This document shows, in pieces, positions 44,994-54,443 of a stretch of 64,000 bases of DNA (position 1 is its first letter; each line of letters opens with the position of its first letter). A program made the translations under genes and the position numbers. The notes below the pieces were generated by a model. The model ran no database searches, was not told where the DNA came from, and saw only the letters and a list, made by a program, of their open reading frames with translations. Source of the DNA: Deinococcus apachensis DSM 19763 (GTDB lineage Bacteria > Deinococcota > Deinococci > Deinococcales > Deinococcaceae); the NCBI RefSeq assembly GCF_000381345.1, contig NZ_KB906417.1:1-64000 (forward strand). The letters run 5' to 3'.

Positions 44994-46079
44994 ATGACCA
45001 TCACCCCCGAAGTCCTGCGCCAGCACGCCGAACACGCCTACGCCGTTGAGCTCGCCGCCCTCGCCGAGCACGACCGCCACCCGCGCCCGCCGCGGTGGAA
45101 CCTCAGCCCGCGGGCCGTCCTGACGTACCTGATGGGCGGGTGGGCCGGTGACACGGAGATCACGCCGAAGTACGTTGGTGAGGCGCGGCTGATGGAGATC
45201 GCGGTGGCGACCCTCGCCACCGACCGGGCGCTGCTGCTCCTCGGGGTGCCGGGCACGGCCAAGAGCTGGGTCAGCGAGCACCTCGCCGCCGCCATCTCGG
45301 GGGACAGCACCCTGCTCGTGCAGGGCACGGCGGGCACCGACGAGAGCGCCATCCGCTACGGCTGGAATTACGCCCGCCTGCTCGCCGAGGGGCCGAGCGA
45401 GGCCGCGCTCGTCGAGAGTCCCGTGATGCACGCCATGCGTCAGGGCAAGATCGCCCGCCTCGAGGAGCTCACCCGCGTGCAGAGCGACGTGCAGGACACC
45501 CTGATCACCATCCTCTCCGAGAAGACCTTGCCGGTGCCCGAACTGAACACCGAGGTGCAGGCGGTGCGCGGCTTCAACCTGATCGCCACCGCCAACAACC
45601 GCGACAAGGGCGTGAACGACCTGTCGAGCGCCCTCAAGCGCCGCTTCAACACCGTCATCCTGCCCGTGCCCGACAGCCTGGAGGATGAGCTGAGAATCGT
45701 GACGCGCCGGGTCGAGTCGCTGGGCCGCAGCCTGGGTCTGCCCGAGCTGCCCCCCGCCCTCGACGAGATCCGGCGCGTGGTGACGGTGTTCCGTGAGCTG
45801 CGCGCGGGCGTCACCGAGGACGGCAAGACGAAGCTCAAGACGCCCAGCGGCAGCCTGAGCGTGGCCGAGGCGATCAGCGTGGTCACCAACGGCCTGACCC
45901 TGGCCGCCCACTTCGGTGACGGCGAGCTGAGGGGCCGCGACGTGGCTGCCAGCGTCATCGGGGCGGTGGTGAAGGACCCGGTGCAGGACCAGGCCGTGTG
46001 GAACGAATACCTGGAAATGGCGGTGAAGAAACGGGCCGGGTGGAGGGACTTCTACGCGGCGTGTAGGGAGGTGAGCTGA
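44994..46079 (+). CDS. MoxR-family AAA+ ATPase (YehL-like)
   Basis: ATG 44994 follows GAGGAG and gives 361 residues; the longer open frame upstream lies inside the DUF5691 gene. Walker A is LLGVPGTAKSWVSEHL near residue 85. QGTAGTDESAIRYGWNYARL and the MoxR-type ARLEELTRVQSDVQDTLITI precede sensor 1 in FNLIATANNRDKGVND, and LKRRFNTVILP holds the arginine finger. MoxR ATPases act as chaperones with VWA proteins, remodelling or loading metal into partners. The VWA partner here is the gene at 49831. Confidence 0.92.
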   Translation: MTITPEVLRQHAEHAYAVELAALAEHDRHPRPPRWNLSPRAVLTYLMGGWAGDTEITPKYVGEARLMEIAVATLATDRALLLLGVPGTAKSWVSEHLAAAISGDSTLLVQGTAGTDESAIRYGWNYARLLAEGPSEAALVESPVMHAMRQGKIARLEELTRVQSDVQDTLITILSEKTLPVPELNTEVQAVRGFNLIATANNRDKGVNDLSSALKRRFNTVILPVPDSLEDELRIVTRRVESLGRSLGLPELPPALDEIRRVVTVFRELRAGVTEDGKTKLKTPSGSLSVAEAISVVTNGLTLAAHFGDGELRGRDVAASVIGAVVKDPVQDQAVWNEYLEMAVKKRAGWRDFYAACREVS

Positions 46080-46081
46080 AG

Positions 46082-46831
46082 GTGGAGGCTTTTGAAGAGT
46101 GGACCGGGGAGCGAGTCGAGAAGTTTTTGGAGGACTTCAAACGACTCAATATCCGGCCCACCAGCGTGCTGGAAGTTGGTGGATTCAGGCCGACAAGTCA
46201 CCCACTGGCCTCGCACATTGGTCTAGCTCCCGTCATGCGTGTGGGCGAGGAGTGGCCTCGTGACAGCGAGGGGCGCGGTATGCAGTTCATCGCGCAACTC
46301 AACCTGACGGAAGCGCCATTCGTGCCCGAAGTGCTGCGCGACATCGCACTGCTCACGATCTTCGTGGGCGAGGAGTGCATCGAACGCGGATTCAATCCCG
46401 GGAGTTGGGAGCTACGTGCGTATCCTTCGCTTGACGGCCTCTCGCGTGTGACCGCGCCGCCACGACCCTGGCGATGGCTCAAGGGCTTCGAGTGTCGGTG
46501 GCAGCAAACAGAGGATTACCCTTCCTACGACGACGATCTTCTGAAACTGCCTGACGGCTACCGCCTTGAGGACGATCTGCCCGAAGAAATGCACGGTTTG
46601 AATGTTCACCGCAGCAAGGTTGGAGGCTTTGCCTCGACGATCCAGTATGAAGTTCAATTCGTTCCCGCGATCAGAACGGCAAACGGCTGGGAAAAGGGAG
46701 CGGAACCGCCCTTCGCCTTGCAAATTGTCAGCGAAGAAAAGGCCGGGCTGATGTGGGCTGACAATGGCGTCTTGTATGTGGGGCGGCGGCCTGAAACGGA
46801 CGAGTGGTTCGCGTCGTGCCAGTTTTACTGA
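46082..46831 (+). CDS. DUF1963-like protein, possible insertion in the operon
   Basis: A GTG at 46082, 2 nt after the MoxR stop, opens a 249-residue frame. MQFIAQLNLTEAP followed by IALLTIFVGEECI resembles the DUF1963 (YwqG-like) core. SWELRAYPSLDGLSRV and FALQIVSEEKAGLMWADNGV follow. Base composition is less GC-rich and codon use looser than in the flanking genes, so it may have been captured. Relatives often serve as immunity-like or stress proteins in bacterial conflict loci, but function is not known. Confidence 0.75.
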   Translation: MEAFEEWTGERVEKFLEDFKRLNIRPTSVLEVGGFRPTSHPLASHIGLAPVMRVGEEWPRDSEGRGMQFIAQLNLTEAPFVPEVLRDIALLTIFVGEECIERGFNPGSWELRAYPSLDGLSRVTAPPRPWRWLKGFECRWQQTEDYPSYDDDLLKLPDGYRLEDDLPEEMHGLNVHRSKVGGFASTIQYEVQFVPAIRTANGWEKGAEPPFALQIVSEEKAGLMWADNGVLYVGRRPETDEWFASCQFY

Positions 46832-46873
46832 TCTCGTTGCTGGTTATCGAGGGACCGGACGCCGCCAACGCAC

Positions 46874-47305
46874 TCACTCCGCTTCCTCCCGCGTCCAGTC
46901 CTCGCAGCGCAAGCCCGGTACGCGGCCAAACTCCCCGAGGTTATTCGTGACGACCCGGGCGTTCAGGCTCAGGGCATGACCCGCGATCAGCACGTCATAG
47001 GGGCCGATGGGCGAGCCGCTTCCTGCCAGGGCGGCCCGAATTCCGGCGGCGGTTTCGGCGGCGTCCGGACCGAAGTCGAACACGTCCAGCGTCTGCGTCA
47101 GGGTCGACAGGCGGGCGGTGTTCTGCTCCGGGCGGCCACTGCGGCGCACGCCGTACCAGAGCTCGTGCAGGGTCACGCTGGAGAGGCCGATCCGGTGCCC
47201 GGCCGCCGTCACCTCCCCCATCCTGCGCCCGACCTGTTCCGGGCGGCGGTTCATGGTGAAGATGCAGATGTTGGTGTCGAGCAGGTAGAGGAGAGGAGAG
47301 GTCAC
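46874..47305 (-). CDS. vapC: PIN-domain ribonuclease toxin (VapC)
   Basis: The 143-residue product is a typical VapC. Asp10 lies in LYLLDTNICIFTM, Glu48 in VTLHELWYGV, Asp104 in GPYDVLIAGHAL, and the last acidic cluster follows TNNLGEFGRV. It is expected to be a site-specific endoribonuclease. The start overlaps the antitoxin stop as ATGA. The pair lies on the strand opposite to the MoxR/VWA genes, between MoxR-DUF1963 and DUF5682, as though inserted within that gene set. Confidence 0.92.
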   Translation of the reverse strand: MTSPLLYLLDTNICIFTMNRRPEQVGRRMGEVTAAGHRIGLSSVTLHELWYGVRRSGRPEQNTARLSTLTQTLDVFDFGPDAAETAAGIRAALAGSGSPIGPYDVLIAGHALSLNARVVTNNLGEFGRVPGLRCEDWTREEAE

Positions 47306-47532
47306 ATCAAGTCTTCCCGTTCCTGCTGCGCCGTGGGCTGCTCCCGTTCGAGGGGACCTTCAAAGGCCGTCAGAGCCTTGAAGATGGCGAGCCCATCCTG
47401 CCGCTGAACTGGCGTGATGATCAGGTCTCGGCCCCGGCGCACGATCTCGACCTCACCGTAGGGCAGTTGCAGTTCCTGCGGAATTCGGACGGCCTGGCTG
47501 TTGCCACTCTTAAATGTTCGGCTGCGTGTCAT
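47302..47532 (-). CDS. vapB: VapB/VagC-type antitoxin
   Basis: From the ATG at 47530-47532 the product has 76 residues. MTRSRTFKSGNSQAVRIPQE is the SpoVT/AbrB DNA-binding half, and the C-terminal half with EGPLEREQPTAQQEREDL would clasp the toxin. A start six codons upstream (GTG-type, 47550) is possible but places the ribosome site inside the operator. It is likely autoregulated through the palindrome at 47551. Confidence 0.88.
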   Translation of the reverse strand: MTRSRTFKSGNSQAVRIPQELQLPYGEVEIVRRGRDLIITPVQRQDGLAIFKALTAFEGPLEREQPTAQQEREDLM

Positions 47533-47550
47533 GAGGTCACCCCCACCCAA

Positions 47551-47567
47551 GTATATACCGTAAATAC
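47551..47567 (-). promoter_or_regulatory. Palindromic operator/promoter of VapBC
   Basis: GTATATAC-C-GTAAATAC is a near-perfect inverted repeat (7 of 8 positions) located 18 bp before the antitoxin start. Its AT-rich halves may also provide the -10 element. It stands between the divergent VapBC and DUF5682 genes and could affect both. Confidence 0.55.
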
Positions 47568-47603
47568 ACTCTGGTCGCAGAGTGCTTCCTTTGGAGCGTT
47601 GAA

Positions 47604-49838
47604 ATGGCTCACCTCACCATCTACCCCATCCGCCACCACGGCCCCGGCTCAGCACGCAGCGTGGAAAGGGCGCTGGAGGCCAACCCGCCCGCCACGCTGC
47701 TGATCGAGGGGCCGGTGGACGCGGACGGCCTGTTGCCTTTCCTGAACGACCCCGCGCTCACGCCGCCCGTCGCGGTCATGGCCCACGTACAGGGCCAGCC
47801 CGAGCGCTCGGTGTTCTACCCGCTCGCGGAGTTCAGCCCCGAGTTCGTGGCGATCCGCTGGGCCCTCGCGCGCGGCGTGCCGGTGGCCTTCATGGACCTC
47901 CCCGCGGGCGTGACCCTCGCCTGGAGAGAGGAAGACTCGCCTGCGGAGAACGCTGCTGACCCGGAGGCCGAGGCCACGCCCCCTACCGACGCCGTCCGCG
48001 CCGATCCCCTCGCCCTGCTGGCCCAGGCGGCTGGCTACAGCGACTTCGAGCGCTGGTGGGACGCCCTGGTCGAGTCGCGCGGCGAGGGCGAGGCCGTCTT
48101 CGTGGCGATTGCCGACGTTATGGCGGCGGTGCGCGAGGCGGAGGACGCTCACAACTCGGAGCGCGACCTCATGCGCGAGGCGCAGATGCGCCAGACCATC
48201 CGCGCGGCCCTGGGGCGCGGCAGCGTCGCGGTGGTATGCGGCGCCTGGCATGCCCCGGCGCTCACGCCCGAGGTGCTGGCCGGTGAGGCGAAGGCCGACC
48301 CGGCGCGCCTCCGGGGGCTGCCCAAAGTGAAAGTCGCCCTCACCCTCACCCCCTGGACGCACGGGCGGCTGACGCAGGCGAGCGGCTACGGGGCGGGCGT
48401 CGCGTCGCCGGGCTGGTACGCGCACCTCTACCGCACGCCCACCCAGGTGAGCGAGCGCTGGCTGACCCGCACGGCGCGGCTGCTGCGCGGGCACGGGCTG
48501 GACGCCTCGAGCGCCCAGGTCATCGACGCGGTGCGGCTCGCGGACGCCCTGGCGGCCCTGCGCGGGCGGCACCTGGCGGGCCTGGACGAGCTGACCGACG
48601 CCACGCGGGCCGTCTTCGCCTGGGATTCCGACGTGCCGCTGCGCCTGCTCTCCGGGGAGCTCTTTGTGGGGGAGGCGCTGGGCACCGTGCCCTCCGGCGT
48701 GCCCGCCGTGCCGCTGGAGCAGGACCTCGCCGCGACGCTGGCTCGGCTGCGCCTGAAGCGCGAGGCCCAGGCCCGCGAGCTCACCCTCGACCTGCGCGAG
48801 GACGCGGGCCTGGGCCGCTCGCAGCTCTTCCATCGCCTGAACCTGCTGGGCGTGCCGTGGGCGAGGGAAGCGGTCAGCCGGGGCGCGGGCACCTTCAAGG
48901 AGGCGTGGAGCCTGCGCTGGGAGCCGGAGTTCAGCGTGCGCCTCGTCGAGGCGAGCCGCCACGGCAACACGCTGGTGCGCGCAGCGAACGCGGCCGCCCT
49001 TTCGCGGGCGCGGCAGGCCCCGGACCTGGGCGCCCTCTCGGCGCTGCTGGAGGTGACGCGGCTGTGCGAGCTGCCCGGAGCGGCCGACTTCACGCTCGCC
49101 CGCCTGGACGCCCGCGCGGCCGACGCCGACACCGCCGCGCTGCTGCTGGCCCTGCCGCCCCTGGCGCGGCTGGCCCGCTACGGCGACGTGAGGGCGCGCG
49201 AGGGCGACGACCTGCGCCCCGTGTTCCGCACCCTGGTGGCGCGCGCCGCCGCTGGCCTGCCCAACGCGGCGCACGGGCTGGGCGGGGAGGCCGCCGGGGC
49301 GCTCCACGCTCAGGTCGCGCAGGCCGACGCGGCGGTGCGCCTCCTCGACGACCTGGAGGCGAGCGCCGGGTGGGTGGCGGCCCTGCACGCCCTGGACGCG
49401 GAGGGCACCGCGCCCCTCCTGCGCGGCGACGCCGTGAACCGCCTGCGCGACCGGGGCCTCTTGGACGACGGGCAGGTGCAAGCAAGGCTCGCGGCGGCCC
49501 TCGCGCCGGGGGCGCCGCCGCTGGACGTGGCGGCGTGGCTGGGCGGCTTCATCGGCGAGGACGGGGGGACGCTGCGGCACGACCCCGCGGCGCTGGCCTT
49601 GCTCGACGCCTGGGTGGTGGCCCTCGAACCGGACGCCTTTGGCGAGGTGCTGCCCCCCCTGCGCCGCGCCCTCTCACGCCTGGAACCGCATGCCCGCAGA
49701 CGCCTGGGGGAGGACCTGCGCGGCCTGGAACGCCCCGAGCACGCGGCGTCGGGGAATGACGACCTGGGAGAACTGGTGGTGCCCGTCGTGCTGCGGCTGC
49801 TGGGCGTGCCCCTGCCTATTGGAGAGGCCCATGACTGA
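47604..49838 (+). CDS. DUF5682 family protein (YehM-like)
   Basis: The 744-residue protein begins MAHLTIYPIRHHGPGSARSV, and ALEANPPATLLIEGPVDADG follows; the RHHGPGSARS start and IEGP motif recall the TraB/ChaN-like fold that DUF5682 appears to have. FMDLPAGVTLAW and VVCGAWHAPALT are further conserved-looking sites with His and Asp. The C-terminal 400 residues are helical and Ala/Leu-rich. No signal or membrane span is present. In E. coli the comparable yehM gene lies between the MoxR gene yehL and the VWA gene yehP, which agrees with the order here apart from the inserted genes. Confidence 0.87.
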   Translation: MAHLTIYPIRHHGPGSARSVERALEANPPATLLIEGPVDADGLLPFLNDPALTPPVAVMAHVQGQPERSVFYPLAEFSPEFVAIRWALARGVPVAFMDLPAGVTLAWREEDSPAENAADPEAEATPPTDAVRADPLALLAQAAGYSDFERWWDALVESRGEGEAVFVAIADVMAAVREAEDAHNSERDLMREAQMRQTIRAALGRGSVAVVCGAWHAPALTPEVLAGEAKADPARLRGLPKVKVALTLTPWTHGRLTQASGYGAGVASPGWYAHLYRTPTQVSERWLTRTARLLRGHGLDASSAQVIDAVRLADALAALRGRHLAGLDELTDATRAVFAWDSDVPLRLLSGELFVGEALGTVPSGVPAVPLEQDLAATLARLRLKREAQARELTLDLREDAGLGRSQLFHRLNLLGVPWAREAVSRGAGTFKEAWSLRWEPEFSVRLVEASRHGNTLVRAANAAALSRARQAPDLGALSALLEVTRLCELPGAADFTLARLDARAADADTAALLLALPPLARLARYGDVRAREGDDLRPVFRTLVARAAAGLPNAAHGLGGEAAGALHAQVAQADAAVRLLDDLEASAGWVAALHALDAEGTAPLLRGDAVNRLRDRGLLDDGQVQARLAAALAPGAPPLDVAAWLGGFIGEDGGTLRHDPAALALLDAWVVALEPDAFGEVLPPLRRALSRLEPHARRRLGEDLRGLERPEHAASGNDDLGELVVPVVLRLLGVPLPIGEAHD

Positions 49839-51093
49839 ACCCACCCCACAGGACCTGACCCCGGAGCTGGAGCGTCTGCGCCGCTGGCGGCTGCTGCTCG
49901 GCGGCGAGACCGCGCGGGGCGAGAGCGCTGACGGCATCGGCTGCGAGCTGGGCGAGCACGACCGCCGACTCGACGCGGCCCTGGCCTCGCTCTACGACGG
50001 CGCGCCCTTCACCGTGCAGACCGAGAAGCCCGGGAAGGGTCGCAAGTCGCACCTCAACGTGGGGTTCGGCAAGAGCGCCCCGGCCGTGGCGGCGTGGCTG
50101 GGCGAGGTCCGCGAGCTCTTTCCGCGGTCGGCGGTGCAGGTCATGCAGGGGGACGCGGTCGAGCGCCTCAACCTGAAGACGCTGCTGCTCGAACCTGAGC
50201 TCCTGGAGCACCTGCAGCCCGACGTGCACCTGGCCGCCACCCTGATCAGCCTGGGGGACGCCATGCCCGACCAGGCCAGGGCGCTGGCGCGGCAGGTGGT
50301 GGCGCGGGTGGTGGACGACCTGCAGGCCCGCCTCGCCGAGCCGCTGCGCAGCGCGGTGACAGGCAGCCTCAACCGCTCGCAGCGCCAGCGGCGCCCACGC
50401 CAGAACGAGGTCGACTGGGGCCGCACCCTGCTGAAGAACCTGCGGACCTACGACCCTGAACGCCACCGCGTGATTCCCGAGCGGTTGGTGGGCTACGGGC
50501 GCGCCCGGCGGCAACTCAAGACAGTCACGCTGTGCGTGGACCAGTCGGGCAGCATGGCGTCGAGCGTGGTGTACGCGGGCATCTTCGGCGCGGTGCTGGC
50601 GAGCCTCCCGGCGCTGAAGACGAATGTGGTCGTGTACGACACGGCGGTCGTGGACCTCACCGACCACCTCGCTGACCCGGTGGACGTGCTGTTCGGGGTG
50701 CAGCTCGGCGGCGGCAACGACACCCCGCTTGCCCTGCGCTACTGCCGGGGGCTGCTGACAAACCCCGAGGAGCACACCTTCGTCCTGATCTCCGACCTGT
50801 ACGAGGGGGCGGGCAGCGCCGAGATGATCCGCCGCCTGAACGAATTCCGCGAGATGGGCGCCCGCGTGATCGTGCTGCTGGCCCTCGACGATGACGGCAC
50901 GCCGAGCTACGACCACGAGAACGCCGCCCGCCTCGCCACCCTGGGCATCCCGGTCTTCGCCTGCACGCCGGACTTCTTTCCCGAGCTGATGGCGACCGCC
51001 CTGCAGGGGGCCGACATCGGGGTCTGGGCAGCCTCGCGTGGCATCGTGACCGCCCGCGCGGGGGCCGCGGCTGATTCGCTGGCCGGACCCTGA
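49831..51093 (+). CDS. VWA-domain protein (YehP-like), partner of MoxR
   Basis: ATG 49831 overlaps the DUF5682 stop by 8 nt (ATGACTGA), and GGAGAGG gives the ribosome site. The 420-residue product has a helical N-terminal half (ELERLRRWRLLLGGETARGE) and a VWA domain from about 225. The metal-ion site is DQSGSMASSV, with the later Thr/Asp in GGGNDTPLALRYC and LISDLYEG. VWA proteins bind MoxR ATPases and present substrates. It closes the operon; no obvious terminator follows. Confidence 0.92.
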   Translation: MTEPTPQDLTPELERLRRWRLLLGGETARGESADGIGCELGEHDRRLDAALASLYDGAPFTVQTEKPGKGRKSHLNVGFGKSAPAVAAWLGEVRELFPRSAVQVMQGDAVERLNLKTLLLEPELLEHLQPDVHLAATLISLGDAMPDQARALARQVVARVVDDLQARLAEPLRSAVTGSLNRSQRQRRPRQNEVDWGRTLLKNLRTYDPERHRVIPERLVGYGRARRQLKTVTLCVDQSGSMASSVVYAGIFGAVLASLPALKTNVVVYDTAVVDLTDHLADPVDVLFGVQLGGGNDTPLALRYCRGLLTNPEEHTFVLISDLYEGAGSAEMIRRLNEFREMGARVIVLLALDDDGTPSYDHENAARLATLGIPVFACTPDFFPELMATALQGADIGVWAASRGIVTARAGAAADSLAGP

Positions 51094-51460
51094 CCGGTAA
51101 CCCGGCAACCCCTCCGGTCGCCCTGGGGCAAGAGGTGCAGGCGGCTGAGTCCAGGATTGTCCGCGGGCCAGCGCTGGCGGGGCGGTGTACCACAGCTCCG
51201 CTTGGACAAGCTGTTTCACGCCACGATGCTCTCCACTGTCTCCCTGCGTGCTGGACAGCGTTTCCGCCCGGCGTAGGTCGGGAGCAGCGCGGTGCCGTCG
51301 ATGGCCGGGCAGAACGTCTCGCCCACAGCAGGGGATGAAGAAAGCCCACCAGGACGCGGTTTCCTTAGAGGAGGCCTGTCGTCCTGCCTCCCGCTTGACA
51401 TTTGCCGCGGCATGTGGATCAGGCCAAAGGCGAAAAAGAGTGCCGTGCCAGGCTCCAGGC
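51094..51460. other. Intergenic, 367 bp
   Basis: No recognisable gene. A TTGACA occurs at about 51398 but no good -10 follows at the right distance. Confidence 0.5.
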
Positions 51461-52030
51461 ATGAAGTTCTCCATGCCCGCCCACAACCCCCGCCTCGCGC
51501 ACCTGACGCACGCCCTGGCCGCCGCGCACCGGGCGACCAACACCACCGCTCGGCGCCGGGCCTTCGCACTGGCCAGCCGCAGAATTCTGAAGCTGTCCTC
51601 GGTGGCCCTCGACTGCCTGCGTGAGCGGCGGCGGCAGCAGGCCGAGGACCGCGCGGCGCTCGGGGGAGCCTGGCAGAACACCGGCTTCGTCTTCACGCAG
51701 ATCAAGGGGACGCGCATGAACCCTGACAACCTCAGGCGTGAGATGCACCGGCTGTGCGAGAAAGCTGGCGTGCGGCCGGTGACGATTCACACGCTGCGCG
51801 ACACCTACGCCACGCTGCTGCGGCGTGAGGGCGTGGAGCTTGAGGTCATCAGCAAGTACCTCGGCCACGAGGACCCCATGTTGACTGCCCGCCGCTACCG
51901 CCAGGTGCAGCCGGACGAACTCGAAGCGTGCACGATCGACCTGCTGGGGGAAAGCCGCGCGCGCCGGGGCCAGCCGAACCCTGGGCAGGAAGACGACCTG
52001 GATGAAGGCGAGCAGACCGCCGCTCAATAA
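51461..52030 (+). pseudogene. Tyrosine recombinase/integrase, N-terminally truncated
   Basis: The frame (about 189 codons from ATG 51461) contains only the C-terminal catalytic part of a phage-type integrase. TGFVFTQIKGTRMNPDNLRR, TIHTLRDTYATLLRREGVEL (HxxR box), KYLGHEDPMLTARRYRQV with the second His and the nucleophile Tyr are present. The core-binding domain and the first catalytic Arg are missing; the first 40 codons are of different origin or heavily decayed. It ends in an acidic tail. It marks the edge of an integrative element next to a tRNA 3' half. Confidence 0.8.
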
Positions 52031-52089
52031 GGCAAGAGAGGAGGGCAGGCAGGGCGGCTTTGGCGCCCTGCCTGCCCTCCTCTCTTGCC
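52031..52089. repeat. Perfect 26-bp inverted repeat with 7-bp loop
   Basis: The left arm 52031-52056 begins directly after the integrase TAA; the loop is GCTTTGG and the right arm is 52064-52089. There is no T-run after it. It could act as an RNA hairpin at the integrase transcript end or as a DNA cruciform/protein site. Confidence 0.8.
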
Positions 52090-52210
52090 CACCTGGGGGT
52101 GTGCCGCTGCAGCGTCTTGCACGCCAGTGCTGGTCCCTGCGTGGTTGCAGGGCGAGCGGCGTGGGGCAGAACAGAAGGGCTGAACACGCCCTGAGCAGAA
52201 GACTTCGGCT

Positions 52211-52229
52211 ATTGCACCCGCATTGCACC
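52211..52229 (+). repeat. Paired ATTGCACC repeats, candidate integrase arm site
   Basis: ATTGCACC at 52211 and 52222 are 11 bp apart. Similar CTGCACC pairs with the same 11-bp offset lie at 52450/52461 and 36159/36170, on the other side of the attachment core. Confidence 0.5.
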
Positions 52230-52240
52230 CAAAAGGACGA

Positions 52241-52260
52241 ACCCGCCCCTTCGGGCGGGT
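52241..52260. terminator. Terminator beside the tRNA 3' half
   Basis: ACCCGCCC-CTTC-GGGCGGGT forms an 8-bp stem. On the minus strand it lies just after the tRNA CCA end and is followed by TTCGTCCTTTT, so it would end tRNA transcription; on the plus strand TTTCT follows. Confidence 0.75.
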
Positions 52261-52265
52261 TTCTG

Positions 52266-52474
<209 letters not shown>

Positions 52475-52513
52475 GCACTGCCTGGTTGGAGGCCCATGCG
52501 AAACATGTAGCCC

Positions 52514-53361
52514 TCACCGCCCGCGCGGATCGAAGGCGTCGCGCAGGCCGTCACCGATCAGGTTGAAGGCCAGCACGGTCAGCAGGATGGCGATGGCGGG
52601 CGCGCTCGACGCCCACGGGGCCTGCACGATGTAGTTGCGGGTCTCGGATACCATCGCGCCCCACTCTGGGGTGGGCGGCTGCGCCCCGAAGCCGATGAAG
52701 CCCAGGCCCGCCGCCGTGAGGATCGCGCTGCCCACGTCGAAACTGCCCTGCACCAGCAGCGGCGCGACGGCGTTGGGAAGGAGGTGTCGCCCGGCGATCC
52801 GCCCCTGCGAGCCCCCCAGCGCGCGGGCGGCCTCCACGAACTCGCGCTCCCGCAGAGCGAGCACCTGCGCGCGGATCAGCCGGGCGTAGGTCGGCCATGA
52901 CACCAGCGCGACCGCGATCATCACGTTGGTGAGGCTGGGCCCCAGCGCCGCCGAGATGGCCATTGCCAGGATCAGGCCGGGAAAGGCCAGGAAGATGTCG
53001 GTGAGCCGCATCAGCCCCTCGTCCCACCAGCCGCCCAGCAGCCCCGCCGCGAGACCGACCGCCGAGCCGGTGAGCAGCGACGCCAGCATCACGCTGACGC
53101 CGAGCCCCAGCGAGATGCGCCCGCCGTTTAGCACCCGCGTCAGCACGTCGCGCCCGAGCTGGTCCGTGCCGAGGAGATGGGCGGCCGAGGGGGCCGAGAG
53201 CCGCAGGTCGAGGTTCTGGGCCCCCGGGGCGCCGAGGAAGGCGGGGCCGATCAGGGCGGCCACAACGAGGAACACCAGCAGTCCGAAGCCGATCAGCGCG
53301 CCACTGTTGCGCCGCAATCGCCGCCACGCCGCGGACCCGCCGGGGGAAGACACGGCGACCG

Positions 53362-53365
<4 letters not shown>
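52514..53365 (-). CDS. ABC transporter permease, DppC/OppC-like
   Basis: The GTG at 53363-53365 overlaps the upstream permease stop as GTGA, giving 283 residues. It has about six spans, an OppC_N-type start (LRRNSGALIGFGLLVFLVVA), LLGTDQLGRDVLTRVLNGGR typical of the DppC branch, and the EAA loop EFVEAARALGGSQGRIAGRH before LPNAVAPLLV. It forms half of the membrane channel for peptides, nickel or opines with the gene at 53362. No ATPase gene lies within the window, so ATP-binding subunits must be encoded elsewhere or have been lost. Confidence 0.92.
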
Positions 53366-54369
<1,004 letters not shown>

Positions 54370-54408
54370 AGAAAAACCTCCCCCGGGACGGGGCGGGTGA
54401 ATGAGAGG

Positions 54409-54435
54409 GCGCCCGGCCGCAGGAGGGCCGGGCGC
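54409..54435 (-). terminator. Intercistronic hairpin after the binding-protein gene
   Basis: GCGCCCGGCC and GGCCGGGCGC form a perfect 10-bp stem around a 7-nt loop just after the binding-protein stop, with no T-run. Such stems commonly stabilise the upstream message and reduce read-through, allowing more binding protein than permease. Confidence 0.6.
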
Positions 54436-54443
54436 TCCTGGCG

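Noticed and set aside
47649..49580. 643-codon open frame on the minus strand
   Set aside because: It lies wholly antisense to the DUF5682 gene, has shadow-type composition (Arg/Gly/Pro/His-rich, no motif), and is explained by high-GC codon bias.
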